From assembly GCF_030272615.1 (NCBI RefSeq), contig NC_081414.1, positions 910,785,009-910,849,008 on the forward strand: a stretch of 64,000 nucleotides of DNA. The letters run 5' to 3'. The DNA comes from Cryptomeria japonica. Its lineage: Eukaryota; Streptophyta; Pinopsida; Cupressales; Cupressaceae. Under the pieces are notes generated by a model. It made no database searches, was not told the DNA's origin, and was given only the letters and a program-made list of their open reading frames with translations. The position numbers were made by a program, and so were the translations under genes. Below are positions 47,054 through 57,500 of the stretch, in pieces. Numbering within the stretch: the first letter of the stretch is position 1; every line of letters begins with the position of its first letter.

Positions 47054-49480
47054 CATGGGTAGGGTCATCTGGAGGGGGTTGAGGCCATGTTGCATTAAGC
47101 AAATCTTCTATATCAAACACGTCCATGTGATGATGTGAATGTAATCTGAGCTCTGCATATATATACATGTACACATACATTTGATTAAAAATCAATAAAA
47201 ATTTAAAATCTAACTTTTGAAACTAAAACATGAATTTAAATTACAAATAATTTTAAAACATGTACAATCTACACATATAAATATACATTGTAAACATATA
47301 TATACATATACAAACTCTACAGACAGATAAATGATAAAAAATTAATGTGTACATATGAAATCAAGAACATGCACGATTTTACATGTAATATATGATCATG
47401 TACATAAGAATTTAAAATTTAACATCTACATGAAAATGTTTGTAATTAATCATCAAGTGACACACATGACTTAAGGGGATTGGCCTACAGTTAGGACACG
47501 TGGCTTAAGGGGATCAAACTAGAAATAGGATAATTTTGGCTTAAGGGGATAGGCCTAAATAGGTCGTAATTAAATTTAGCATCTACAAATTTTGTAATTA
47601 ATCATTTAAGACACATGACTTAAAGGGATTGGCCTAACTAGGACAATTGGCTTAAGGGGATAGGCCTAATTAGGATGTATGTTAATAGATTGGCTTAAGG
47701 GGATTGGCTTAAGGGGATAGATTGAATGTATGTTAATAGGGGAATTGTTGTAATAGTATGTTAAGAGGCTCGTATGGTTGTAAATATAGTTAATTTAATT
47801 TAATTAGAATAGGAATTTCAAATTTAGCATCTACAAATTATAGGATGTATGTGGCTTAAGGGGACAAGCCTAAATTATAGGGTGTACGTGCATTTCCTAA
47901 TTACATGTGTCTTAAGGGGACATGGTCGAAATTAAATTAAATTTGATTATAATTAAGATTAATAAATTGAATATATAGTTAATAGGACCTATTTCATGCT
48001 ATTTAATATATATGGTATTTTTAATAATATATATAGTTAATAGGTCCTAGTATGTTAAAAGGGGAATTGTCGTAATAGTATGTTAAGAGGCTCATATGGT
48101 TGTAAATAGTTAATTTAATGTACTTAGAATAGGAATTTCAAATTTAGCATCTACAAATTATAGGATGTATGTGGCTTAAGGGGAGAGGCCTAAATTAATA
48201 TATAGTTAATAGGTCCTAGTATGTTAAAAGGGGAATTGTTGTAATAGTATGTTAAGAGGTCCGTATGGTTGTAAATAGTTAATTTAATGTACCTAGAATA
48301 GGAATTTCAAATTTAGCATCTACAAATTATAGGATGTATGTGGCTTAAGGGGAGAGGCCTAAATTATAGGATGTACGTGCATTTCCTAATTACGTGTGTC
48401 GTAAGGGGACATGGTCGAAATTAAATTAAATTTGAACATAATTAAGATTAATAAATTGAATATATAGTTAATAGGACCCATTTCATGTTATTTAATATAT
48501 ATGGCATTTAATAATATATATAGTTAATAGGTCCTAGTATGTTAAAAGGGGAATTGTCGTAATAGTATGTTAAGAGGCCCGTATGGTTGTAAATAGTTAA
48601 TTTAATGTACTTAGAATAGGAATTTCAAATTTAGCATCTACAAATTATAGGATGTATGTGGCTTAAGGGGAAAGGCCTAAATTATAGGACGTACATGCAA
48701 CATTTCCTAATTACGTGTCTTAAGGGGACATAGCCGAAATTAAATTTAATTTGATCATAATTAAGTTTAATAAATTGAATATATAGTTAATAGGACCTAC
48801 TACATGCTATTTAAGAGGCTCGTATGGTTGTAATTAGTTAATTTCATGTACTTAGAATAGGAATTTCAAATTTAGCATCTACAAATTTTGTAATTAATCA
48901 TTTAAGACACGACTTAAAGGGATTGGGCTAATTAGGATGTATGTGGCTTAATACCATCTGCCTAGATTATAGGATGTATGTGGCAAGTAAAGGAAAGAAG
49001 ATTTACTTTAAATATAGGACACACGTGTGGCTTAAGGGGATCATTTTATAAGGTCCTAGTATACATATAGTTAATAGGTCCTAGTTACATTTTATAAGGT
49101 CTTAGTATACATTTAGTTAATAGGTCCTAGTATACATATAGTGAAGGGGATCATTTTATAAGAAGATTTACTTTAAATATAGTTAATAGGTCTTAGTATA
49201 CATTAAAACGGGTATGATTGTAATAGTATGTTTTAAGAGGGGTATAGTCGTAATTAGTTAATTAGTTAATTTCATGTACTTAGAATAGTAATTTTAAATT
49301 TAACATCTAAATTTTTTGTAATTAATCATTTAAGACACCTGACTTAAGGGGATGGACGTATGTATACACAATATATGAGATCTTATGTGGTCAAATTGGG
49401 TCATAAGGGGTACATGTTGTGTACATAAATGTTAAAAAAGTGGCATGTGTGTGATGGGCCTTTAGGACCACATTGTGTTT

Positions 49481-49522
49481 TAAGGGGTCACACATGTGTT
49501 CTAACGCATGTGTGACCCCTTA
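49481..49522. repeat. Hairpin with perfect 16-bp arms
   Basis: TAAGGGGTCACACATG (49,481-49,496), a 10-nt spacer, and its exact reverse complement (49,507-49,522). Confidence 0.95.
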
Positions 49523-49606
49523 GGACCACGTATGAGCCCTTTTAACATCCTATACTTAGTGTATACAATATACCCCAACTACTAGGATGGTAAAAGGGGT
49601 CATATG

Positions 49607-49646
49607 TGGTCCTAAGGGGTCACACATGTGTGACCCCTTAGGACCA
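49607..49646. repeat. Perfect 40-bp palindrome without spacer
   Basis: TGGTCCTAAGGGGTCACACA is followed directly by its exact reverse complement. This core contains the arms of the neighbouring hairpins. Confidence 0.95.
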
Positions 49647-49858
49647 GATTATGACCCATTAGAACAGAATGCGGTCCTAGTAAAGGCTCATCACACACAT
49701 GCACACATTCTAACTCAAGGTATAATATAGACATGGCTCAAACTAAATTATAGGACAAATGTGGCTTAAAAGGGGAATGAATTTGAAAATAGGAGATGGC
49801 TTAAGGGGATACACACATGTGTTCTACAATGTACATGTGCGACCCCATGGGATCATGC

Positions 49859-49966
49859 ATAGTGTCCTAAGGGGTCATGTATGTGGTCCTAAGGGGTCAC
49901 ACATGTACATTAGAATGTGCATGCATGACCCCTTAAGACCACATACATGACCCCTTTGGACACTAT
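49859..49966. repeat. Long hairpin with 47-bp arms
   Basis: The arm 49,859-49,905 pairs with 49,920-49,966 with about four mismatches around a 14-nt loop. Each arm carries two TAAGGGGTCA words. Confidence 0.9.
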
Positions 49967-50037
49967 GGCTGATCCTATGCGGTCATATGTGGTCGTAAGG
50001 GGTTGGACGTGATATGATCCTATGTGGTCATAGGGGG

Positions 50038-51521
50038 TGTAGACGTATAAAAATGGCTATATTCCTAAATGAATATTTTATGTTCATTTCTCTATTTGAT
50101 TAAATCCAATTTAATAAATTATCCACATTCCTCTATTTAATTAAATAAATTACTCAATTTATTTAAATTAAATTCACTATACCCATTTAATGAATAAATC
50201 ATTTTATTCAATTAAATCCCCCCTATCCACTTTTAATTAAATTCAAATTTAATTAAATAGTTATCCTAAAATTAAATAAATCTAATTTATTTAATTTCCC
50301 CAAATTACAACCAAATTGAATAAATCATTTTAAACAATTAAATCCTATTATCCTTCCATCCACTTGCAAAATCCCAAACCCTTTTCTAATCCCTTCTAGA
50401 ATCTTCTAATCACTTCTAATTAACCTAAACCCCTCCTCTAAACCTTGTCACATCCCTAAGCAAAGGGAAGTCACTTCTCAAATGGCTCAAAGTCTTTGAT
50501 AACCATTAAAGGCTTTCAACCTTCAACCACTAATGGCTCAAAGTCTTTGAAAACCATTGAAGGCTTTCAACCTTCAACCACTTAATCCCCAAAGTCTCCA
50601 ATAACCATTAATGGTTAACTCAAACCCTCCTACATGGTTAAAACATTTGTTTTGACTCAACCTTCATCCAACCCAAGGGTCTCATCAAGCCATTAATGCT
50701 TTGACCATGATTATCTCTTAACCATTTGCACAAAGGTTTATCCTTGGATTAAACCTTAATCCAGTGGGTAAGCCTAACTTAGACTTGACCCTTAGCCTTT
50801 AGATAACCATGAGGTCTTCTCAAGCCTTTAATGCCTCCAACCCCTTTTCTCAACCCAATCCTATATTGACACTTGTCACCATTTCATCGGTGCCAATTGT
50901 GCACGTGGATCCCCAACTTTCAAACTCAGCCCTTGATTAAACAATTCAATCTTGGCCATCCATTGCCCTATTTATTCTATAAATAGAGCTCTCATTCCTC
51001 CATTTTTTAGAATCATCTTTCAAATTTGAAGCATTACACTTATGCTCAAATTCTTTCAAGCTTTAAGCTTTCTCATTTCATATATGCTCCTCATTTAGCC
51101 TCTTTTAGATCAGGAATTAGACTAATATGCATGTTTAGAATAATTTCTTTATCATTTTAGCTCAATCATAGATTGAATATAGTATGCTAGGATAGTATTC
51201 ATACTAATCTTGTCATCTTATCATTTAGTTTATTGCATTTCTAATATCATACATAGTTTAACACATCTCATCCTAAAAACTATCAGTGCATCCCTTGTTC
51301 TTGCATTTGCCATCCCTAAACCATTTTGCTCAGAGATATGAGAGCAAAAACATTGGTTTGAGGGACATTGTGAGATAGAGAACCATGGGACCCACCTTGG
51401 GAAGCTGAGTAATACGTTATTACTCCATAGCTTGCATCAAGAAGTCCTGTGTGTGTGTGGACTAGTCATTTAGTAATATTTTCACATATTAAGTTTTATC
51501 AGCCCACTTTTCCCGCATACA
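50038..51521 (+). repeat. 5' LTR of Tat III (LTR C)
   Basis: It starts TGTAGACGTA and ends CCCGCATACA. It is AT-rich with many ATTTAATTAAAT words in U3 and a short duplication TGGCTCAAAGTCTTTGA at about 50,481 and 50,529. It shares start, U3 style and promoter core with the inverted LTR D at 12,412-13,854. The 3' partner lies right of the window. Confidence 0.85.
50978..50986 (+). promoter_or_regulatory. TATA box of LTR C
   Basis: TATAAATAG in the context TTCTATAAATAGAGC, the same core as in LTR D. Transcription would start about 30 bp downstream. Confidence 0.75.
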
Positions 51522-51525
51522 TTTC

Positions 51526-51551
51526 TGGCCCCCACCGTGGGGCCCGACCCC
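51526..51551 (+). other. Primer-binding site of Tat III, tRNA-Lys type
   Basis: TGGCCCCCACCGTGGGGCCC follows the LTR after a TTTC spacer. It matches the complement of tRNA-Lys(CTT) 3' end with few differences and extends towards the T arm, as in Tat II. Confidence 0.7.
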
Positions 51552-51609
51552 AAATAACAAATCGGTTTTTCAAATTAATCACTTTTGTAGGTCCGTGGGA
51601 AATAAGAAT

Positions 51610-52026
51610 CAGCGCGTGGGAAACATTCCCTAGCACATCTGATTAACAGTCTAGCGCATCCCGCTCACTGTTTAGAGCGTAGGGGCTACAATGCAGCGCG
51701 TAAAGACCTTTCTTTAGCGCATAACCTCACTGAACTTTTCTTGTAGGTCTTGACGCGAGCAAAACATAGAGTAGCGCATGCAATAAATAGCATAGCGCAT
51801 CCTATCCACAGTTCAGCGCTTATAGTCCATCGTCCAGCGCGTGCAAATCAGAAGTTAGCGCATCGACTTTTTAATTTTCCTGCAGGTCTCAGCGCAGAAA
51901 AAAAAAACAGAGCAACGCTTTCAACTCGCAGAGTAGCGCATCCTGGCAACAGTATAGCACATAGGAACATCAATTTAGCACATCTAGTTTTTATTGTAGC
52001 GCGTGCAGTCCATTCTGTAGCGCATC
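51610..52026 (+). repeat. 21-bp-period TAGCGC array, first block
   Basis: A 9-base core (Y-AGCRC-RT-V; mostly TAGCGCATC or TAGCGCGTG) starts at 51,610, 51,631, 51,652, 51,673, 51,694, 51,715, then 51,772, 51,793, 51,814, 51,835, 51,856, then 51,934, 51,955, 51,976, 51,997 and 52,018. The step is exactly 21 within each run, while the 12 intervening bases are unrelated. The two breaks each contain a pyrimidine tract plus TGYAGGTCT (about 51,736 and 51,873), resembling splice acceptors. One frame gives heptapeptides of the form xxAHxxx. Confidence 0.9.
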
Positions 52027-52029
52027 ACA

Positions 52030-53210
52030 GATAGAGAAAAAAAAATTTATTGTAACCAAACTGAAATTTTAGACTTGTGGAAGTCCCTTAAAATTCTCTA
52101 ACATTTTCCTTTTCTGGTTTGCTTGCAGGACTCTAACAAATTTCTTGCAGGTAGAGCAGACGCCATTTCTTTTAACTGATTTCTTTTGTTGACCACAAAA
52201 TCGAAAATTTGCTTTGTTGACCATTTCCTTTTCATAGATCAGAAAATCATTCTTTTAAGGTAAAATGAACACCATGTTTTTGTGGAGCAACATCTCCGCA
52301 TAGATTTTAACAAACCACTGATTTGAAAGGATAAAATAAACCAGATTGATTGCTTTGTCTCGAAAGTGGAAGGAATATGCTCTCCCCTTAACTGGGTGAT
52401 CAAAAATCCAGCCCACTCTTACAACTTTCTTTAAATTCAAGCATTAAAACCTTTAGCAGGCCTGCCTTCCCGAGGAGTTGCAATCAACTCTTAAAGTCGT
52501 TTATGGCCGGTGTGAAGGGAACGACCTAAGTGGGGAATGGCTTTGACGCCAAGAATTCCAACCCACTATAATCAAATGTGGAAAGCGACGAAAGTCTTTT
52601 TCAACGGTTGCATGCAGTGATTAGCCTTCCCCCAGTATCCTCGAGATACGTAAAGCCTTTGTTCTAAAGGTTGGGAAGCCTCCTGAGGGAGTTTATCACT
52701 GACAACCGAACGGGAAGCCTAATTACGAACCATAGCAATAGAAACTTTGAGCCGAGTCAGTAACCAGACATTTATAACATCATAGTGCAAGGGTGGGGAA
52801 GAATCCACCCCCAAGATTACTCACCATATATCTCCCAAGATAACTACTCAACTGTGAAGCGATTCACTTTGGGTTAATTTCTGGCAAAAAGCAAAAAAAT
52901 GGGTGCCCTCTAGGGGGTGACACGGCTGTTTGAGCTAACGGAGTATCGAGACTAGTGAGCTATGATGTTATTTATGACCCTTGACTAAAGAGTCTTTCTG
53001 AAGTGTCTTAATTGTATCCAAACCTGTTAAAACATTGAGGATTTGAACACATCCTTTCAAGAACATACACTTTTTGTTAGATTAGGCAAAATGGTTGTAC
53101 TTTTTGTGTTGTGTTTGCATTTATTATTTCAGAAAATCATCCATCAAGCTTGAAAAATCTACAAAAACTTTCAAAATCAACAAAAATCGAAACGAAGGAA
53201 AAATCAACGC
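52030..53210 (+). other. Middle of Tat III leader
   Basis: No gene is seen. It has acceptor-like GCTTGCAG and TTCTTGCAG sites (about 52,120 and 52,145), a segment shared with Tat II (52,552-52,580), and a GC-richer stretch at 52,460-52,960. Confidence 0.5.
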
Positions 53211-53214
53211 AGTC

Positions 53215-53705
53215 TAGCACATAAGAGCAACATCTTAGCGCGTGGAGTGCATCTGTTAGCGCATCCAAACCTCAAGTTAGCACGTTAGTCCAAAATAGTA
53301 GCGTTTTCATCTTAAGACAAAACAGTGTAAGTCCTTTAGCGCATCCCAACAACAATATAGCGCGTGGAAGCAACATCTCAGCACGTAGGAACCAAGAATT
53401 AGTGCATAAAGTCTAAACGTTAGCGCGTAGCTTTTTCAAACAATTCGACAACAATTTTCAATAGTTCAAACTTTAGCGCGTGGAAGAAACAACTTAGCGC
53501 GTGGCATAGAAACATTAGTGCATAAGGTCGAACAGTTAGTGCATCGAAAACCCAGGATAGCGCATAGACTTTTTCAACTGTTAGACCGCCCTTTTTAGAA
53601 AGTCCCAACTTTAGCGCGTGTCTAGGGGCAGCTTAGCGTGTGTGCTCATTCTTTTAGCACATCAAGTAAATTCAGTAGCGCATGTAGACTCTGTTCTAGC
53701 GCATG
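53215..53705 (+). repeat. 21-bp-period TAGCGC array, second block
   Basis: Cores start at 53,215, 53,236, 53,257, 53,278, 53,299; 53,337, 53,358, 53,379, 53,400, 53,421; 53,474, 53,495, 53,516, 53,537, 53,558; 53,612, 53,634, 53,655, 53,676 and 53,697. Steps are 21 bp except one of 22 and three breaks of 38-54 bp. Some cores carry TAGTGC or TAGCAC, as expected from deaminated GCGC. It ends about 850 bp before gag. Confidence 0.9.
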
Positions 53706-54555
53706 GTCCAAGGCCAAAAAACAAAGAGCGAAAACCGAGAAATTTTTGAAATTTTCAAAAACCTTTTAGAAGCCTTTTTCATCAAACATCATTTTTCATC
53801 AAACCAGAGCGACAAAAATAAATCATTAACACTATTTCTTGAGCAAAATTTGTGTCAAAGCACAGTTGTCAGAATCCTAAACAAATCACACAATAGAGGA
53901 TGTCTCTCCTATCATAATCCAAAAAAATTCATCATCAGTATCAACAGAATCCTTTACCATCTTACGGATTTTATCTCAAAACACTTGTTTAAAATTCTCA
54001 AATTGTCAAATCCAGTTTCCAGATCGGGAAGCTTTTATCATATCATTTGACACGCTTTGTCGTGAAGGGGCATCTAAACCTTCACTCTGATAAAGTAAGA
54101 TTTGAAAATTTTCAAAAACAAGAATCAACTGAATCCAAACAAATCAAAGGAAATCATTGATCACTCATGCATGACTAATCCCCTTATTCTGAGAAGAAAG
54201 AACCTCTATCGTAACATCACGTTGAAGAAACAACCTAGTTTTTCCAAATTCATCGAGAGAAATAAGTTTCTATACATCAATCGTCAACTCTTCAAATCTC
54301 ATCGGGTATTCCTTCATCACGTCAAAAAGTATATCCAAAACAAATCTAGTGAATTTGACAAAGAACCCTGGAAAACAAGAGCATACTGTCAAAAGTCTGC
54401 TTTTAATCAAACCATAAACCGTAACGGAAAAATCAATCCAGCATTCTTGCCCGACGAGTGCATCACATATAACACATCTCGACCAGAACCACCAACACCC
54501 GAGCAACACATCGAAGAGGCTTTTGTCCCTTTCATCACTGAAAGTTTTTACTAAA

Positions 54556-57500
54556 ATGCCTGTTACTCGCTCTCAACAAGACAAACAAAGAGAGACACAC
54601 GCAGAATCAAGTATGAATCACAGATTATCAAATCCTTTTGAAGTTCCACCCATAGAAGAACCTTAAATTACTGAAGCCCTTCTTCGGGAATGTCAAGAAA
54701 ACCCTTCCTTCCAAAAACTTGTCAAAAAACTCATGGAAAATGACAAAGAAAAATATCTGCTCATGCTTACAAGCAAAGGCGTTAAACTTCCCGAAGATTT
54801 CGACGCAAACATTTTTCAAACGGGATCTCAACAATATACATATCAAGAACAACAAAGAGAAGAAGACACTCACATACCTAAACAACATATCCCAGAACAA
54901 CACATTCTAGAACAATGCATACCAAAAATGCGTATACCTGAGCTAGAAACACCAGAGCAACATATACCATTTACCACACCTTTTCAGCTGAGAACCAATA
55001 CGAGGAAAGAACTTTTTCCTCGGCAAGACAATGTACATTTGGCAGCTCTTACTCAACAAATGCAAATGTTGCAAAGGCAAATACAGGATATGCAACAAGG
55101 GACAACAGTGCGGTACTCTTTGAACGAAATCTGTCCTTATCCATTTGACAGAAGCTTGAACATGGTGCCTTTTCCTCCAAACTCAGACGTTCCCAAATTT
55201 GATAAATATGATGGGAAAAGTGATCCCCGAGATCATGTTTGGGAATTTTGCACACTGAGCCTTGAATTTGCTCATAATGACACCTATTTGATGAGGTTAT
55301 TCCCCAGAAGCTTAGGAGGGCAAACCATGGAATGGTTATCCAAAATTTCACCACCTGTTAGATCATTTGATGAATTGGTTAACAAATTCATAACCCACTA
55401 TTCTTACAACATACAACATGCCATAACCATGCTAGATGTTTGCAACACCAAACAAAAGAATAATGAAACATTCATGGTGTTCCTTCAACGCTGGCGACGC
55501 ATGGTATCACGATATCCTTGAGATATTCCCGAAAAAGAGAAAATGGAAATCTTCATCGATAACTTGAATGGCGAAATGAGTTACAGACTAAAACTTCAAT
55601 GCATACCATCTTTCGCTAAATTGATTGAAAATGGCATTCAAGTAGAGGAAGCCTGTGTCAAAAAGGGAACACTCAAATTCTACAAGGAAGGAACAAACTC
55701 ATCAAATTACAATAATCAAAACAACACCAACCTTGACAAATCTCGATTTTGGACTCGAAACAAAAACGAAGGCAACAATGAATCATATGATCCCAAATCT
55801 AAGCAACCCGTGCTTGCATTATCCGGAAATCCTCAAAATCTGAAAAATCCTAAAAATACTACTCCCAGTGCTAACACATATGCACCCAACAATGATCAAG
55901 GACAACTCAACACGAACAACACCAATGATTCTCAAAGCAAAAATATGAATCCAAGACCTAACAATAATTCACGCAACAACACGAACAATTTCCAAAAATG
56001 TATCTTCACACCACTGGGACAATCATTAGAATCCGCATTCAGAGAACTCTTGGCAAACAAAATTCTTTCTTTGCCTCCAATCAACAACTATGAACCCCCA
56101 ATCAAACCACCTTGGTGGAATGATTCGCACTATTGTGATTTCCATCGCAATAAGGGTCATAGAACAAACGAATGCATAAGATTGAAACACATAGTGCAGG
56201 ACATGATTGATCGAGGTGACTTAATGGTGGATGGTCTTAAAAAAAATGGTGATCACGGAGCCTTCAAAAATCCTCTCCCAAATTACAACAAGGATGGAGC
56301 ATCAACTTCAGATGATACACGCGGAGCTCATATTAATCACATCTACAATAACACTATCAACCACATATTAGCTGAAGATCATCAAGTCAATGTCATCACC
56401 ATTCGAGATCGGCATGATCATGAATCTGTCAATGTAACCACCCGAACTCAGAAATATGTCTTGAAGGAACATACCGCACCTACAACTATCGCACCAAAAA
56501 TCCACTATGACTTGGTTAGCCAACTACGCAAGACTCCAGCTCAGATATCTATCCTGGAATTATTGAAACTATCACCAAAGCACAAAGACATATTAGAGCA
56601 AGTGCTATTGGAAACCAATGTACCTCAAAATTTGGATACAGACAAATTTCAAGCCATGGTCGCCCATATGACCGGACCTCATAACCTCACCTTCTCAGAG
56701 CATGACAATACCTCCTTGAGTCATCCACATAATACTCCTCTCCATATTGAAGTCATTGTTTGCAAACATCGAGTAAAAAGAGTCTTAATAGATGGAGGAG
56801 CCGGACTTAATATATGTACTTTAAAGCTTATCCATGCATTAGGCTTCTCAGAAGAATCTATTGATCCTTGCAAAAAGATTATCATAAAAGCATATGATGA
56901 TGAGGAAAGATCCTCTAAAAGAACAGTGATATTACCTATTCAAGTAGGCCCAGTACAAAAGGATACTATCTGTCAAGTCTTAGACATAGATCTAACCTAC
57001 AATATTTTGTTAGGACGACCTTGGATACATGAAATGCAAGCAGTACCTTCTACGTATCATCAGTGTGTCAAGTTCCCTTATGATGGACAAGAAATCTCCA
57101 TATCAGCTGATCACAATCCATTTCAACATTGCAACGCAATGGGGGCAGCTCAAGACAGTTTGATTCCTCATAATAGAGAAAAGTAGCGATCCTTAACATC
57201 AGATCTACAAACAGCAAAGCCCAACTCCTTATGGGGAGACTTCAAGCAGAAAATGCAAATCAAAGACCAAGGCATGGGAGAATATTCTCTGGAACCTTTA
57301 TGTTTGGCAAAATTACCAACCTCACCTAGATCGCATGGTTTACCTACTACATCAACACAACTGGCTACTCAACCCATCACCAAATTTGATGGTACTTTCA
57401 TCCAACTGGGCACTCTAGCACATGAAACAGAAGACAAGGACGTTCTTAGCTAGTTATACAAAGATGAGGAAGAAGATCATAGAGCAGCCGCTCTGGACAT

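Larger units (their letters stand above)
40718..47152 (-). pseudogene. Minus-strand multi-exon gene with poly-Pro N-terminus, split by copia
   Basis: Exon 1 starts after an acceptor-like TATATGCAG at 47,153. It encodes MDVFDIEDLLNATWPQPPPD, a Pro run (about 47,050-46,970) and DSSKAQFRAIIAENVVFIQG. Copia interrupts it at 42,582-46,760, and it resumes 42,581-41,830 with QMVFDTPPHANLEYPLYFLR and KLYAEFVLGLKPN up to a donor CAG/GTAGGG. Further exons with GT-AG borders: 41,708-41,594 (PMFGATKTPTSMSDYPPATV), 41,436-41,342 (DTTIGMSLHSDGPYDHLDPL), 41,194-41,120 (DLVDSGVFVDVAPDTVMPTG), 40,980-40,894 (HEIPVPSTAPIAPRDAEPSV) and 40,774-40,718, ending with TAG. Most junctions keep phase 0. In-frame stops in exons 1 and 2 indicate a pseudogene. 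The product is acidic and Pro-rich; I recognise no domain. Flanking arrays on both sides point inwards, so it may be the second gene of a large DNA transposon. Confidence 0.6.
47460..50037 (-). repeat. Inverted CCCCTTAAGCC array with 318-bp tandem units and palindromes
   Basis: GGCTTAAGGGGAT words recur throughout, the reverse complement of the 31.0-39.3 kb array. A tandem unit beginning GGGGAATTGTYGTAATAGTA starts at 47,739, 48,061, 48,230 and 48,548. Steps of 322 and 318 bp alternate with a shortened 169-bp copy. From about 49,440 the array gives way to TAAGGGGTCACACATG palindromes. No gene is seen in the whole stretch. Confidence 0.85.

Noticed and set aside
50033-50037. GGGGG as target duplication of Tat III
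   Set aside because: The 3' end of the element is outside the window, so it cannot be tested.
51610-53705. CRISPR-like reading of the 21-bp array
   Set aside because: Core of 9 bases with 12-base spacers is far too short, and the context is a plant retrotransposon leader.
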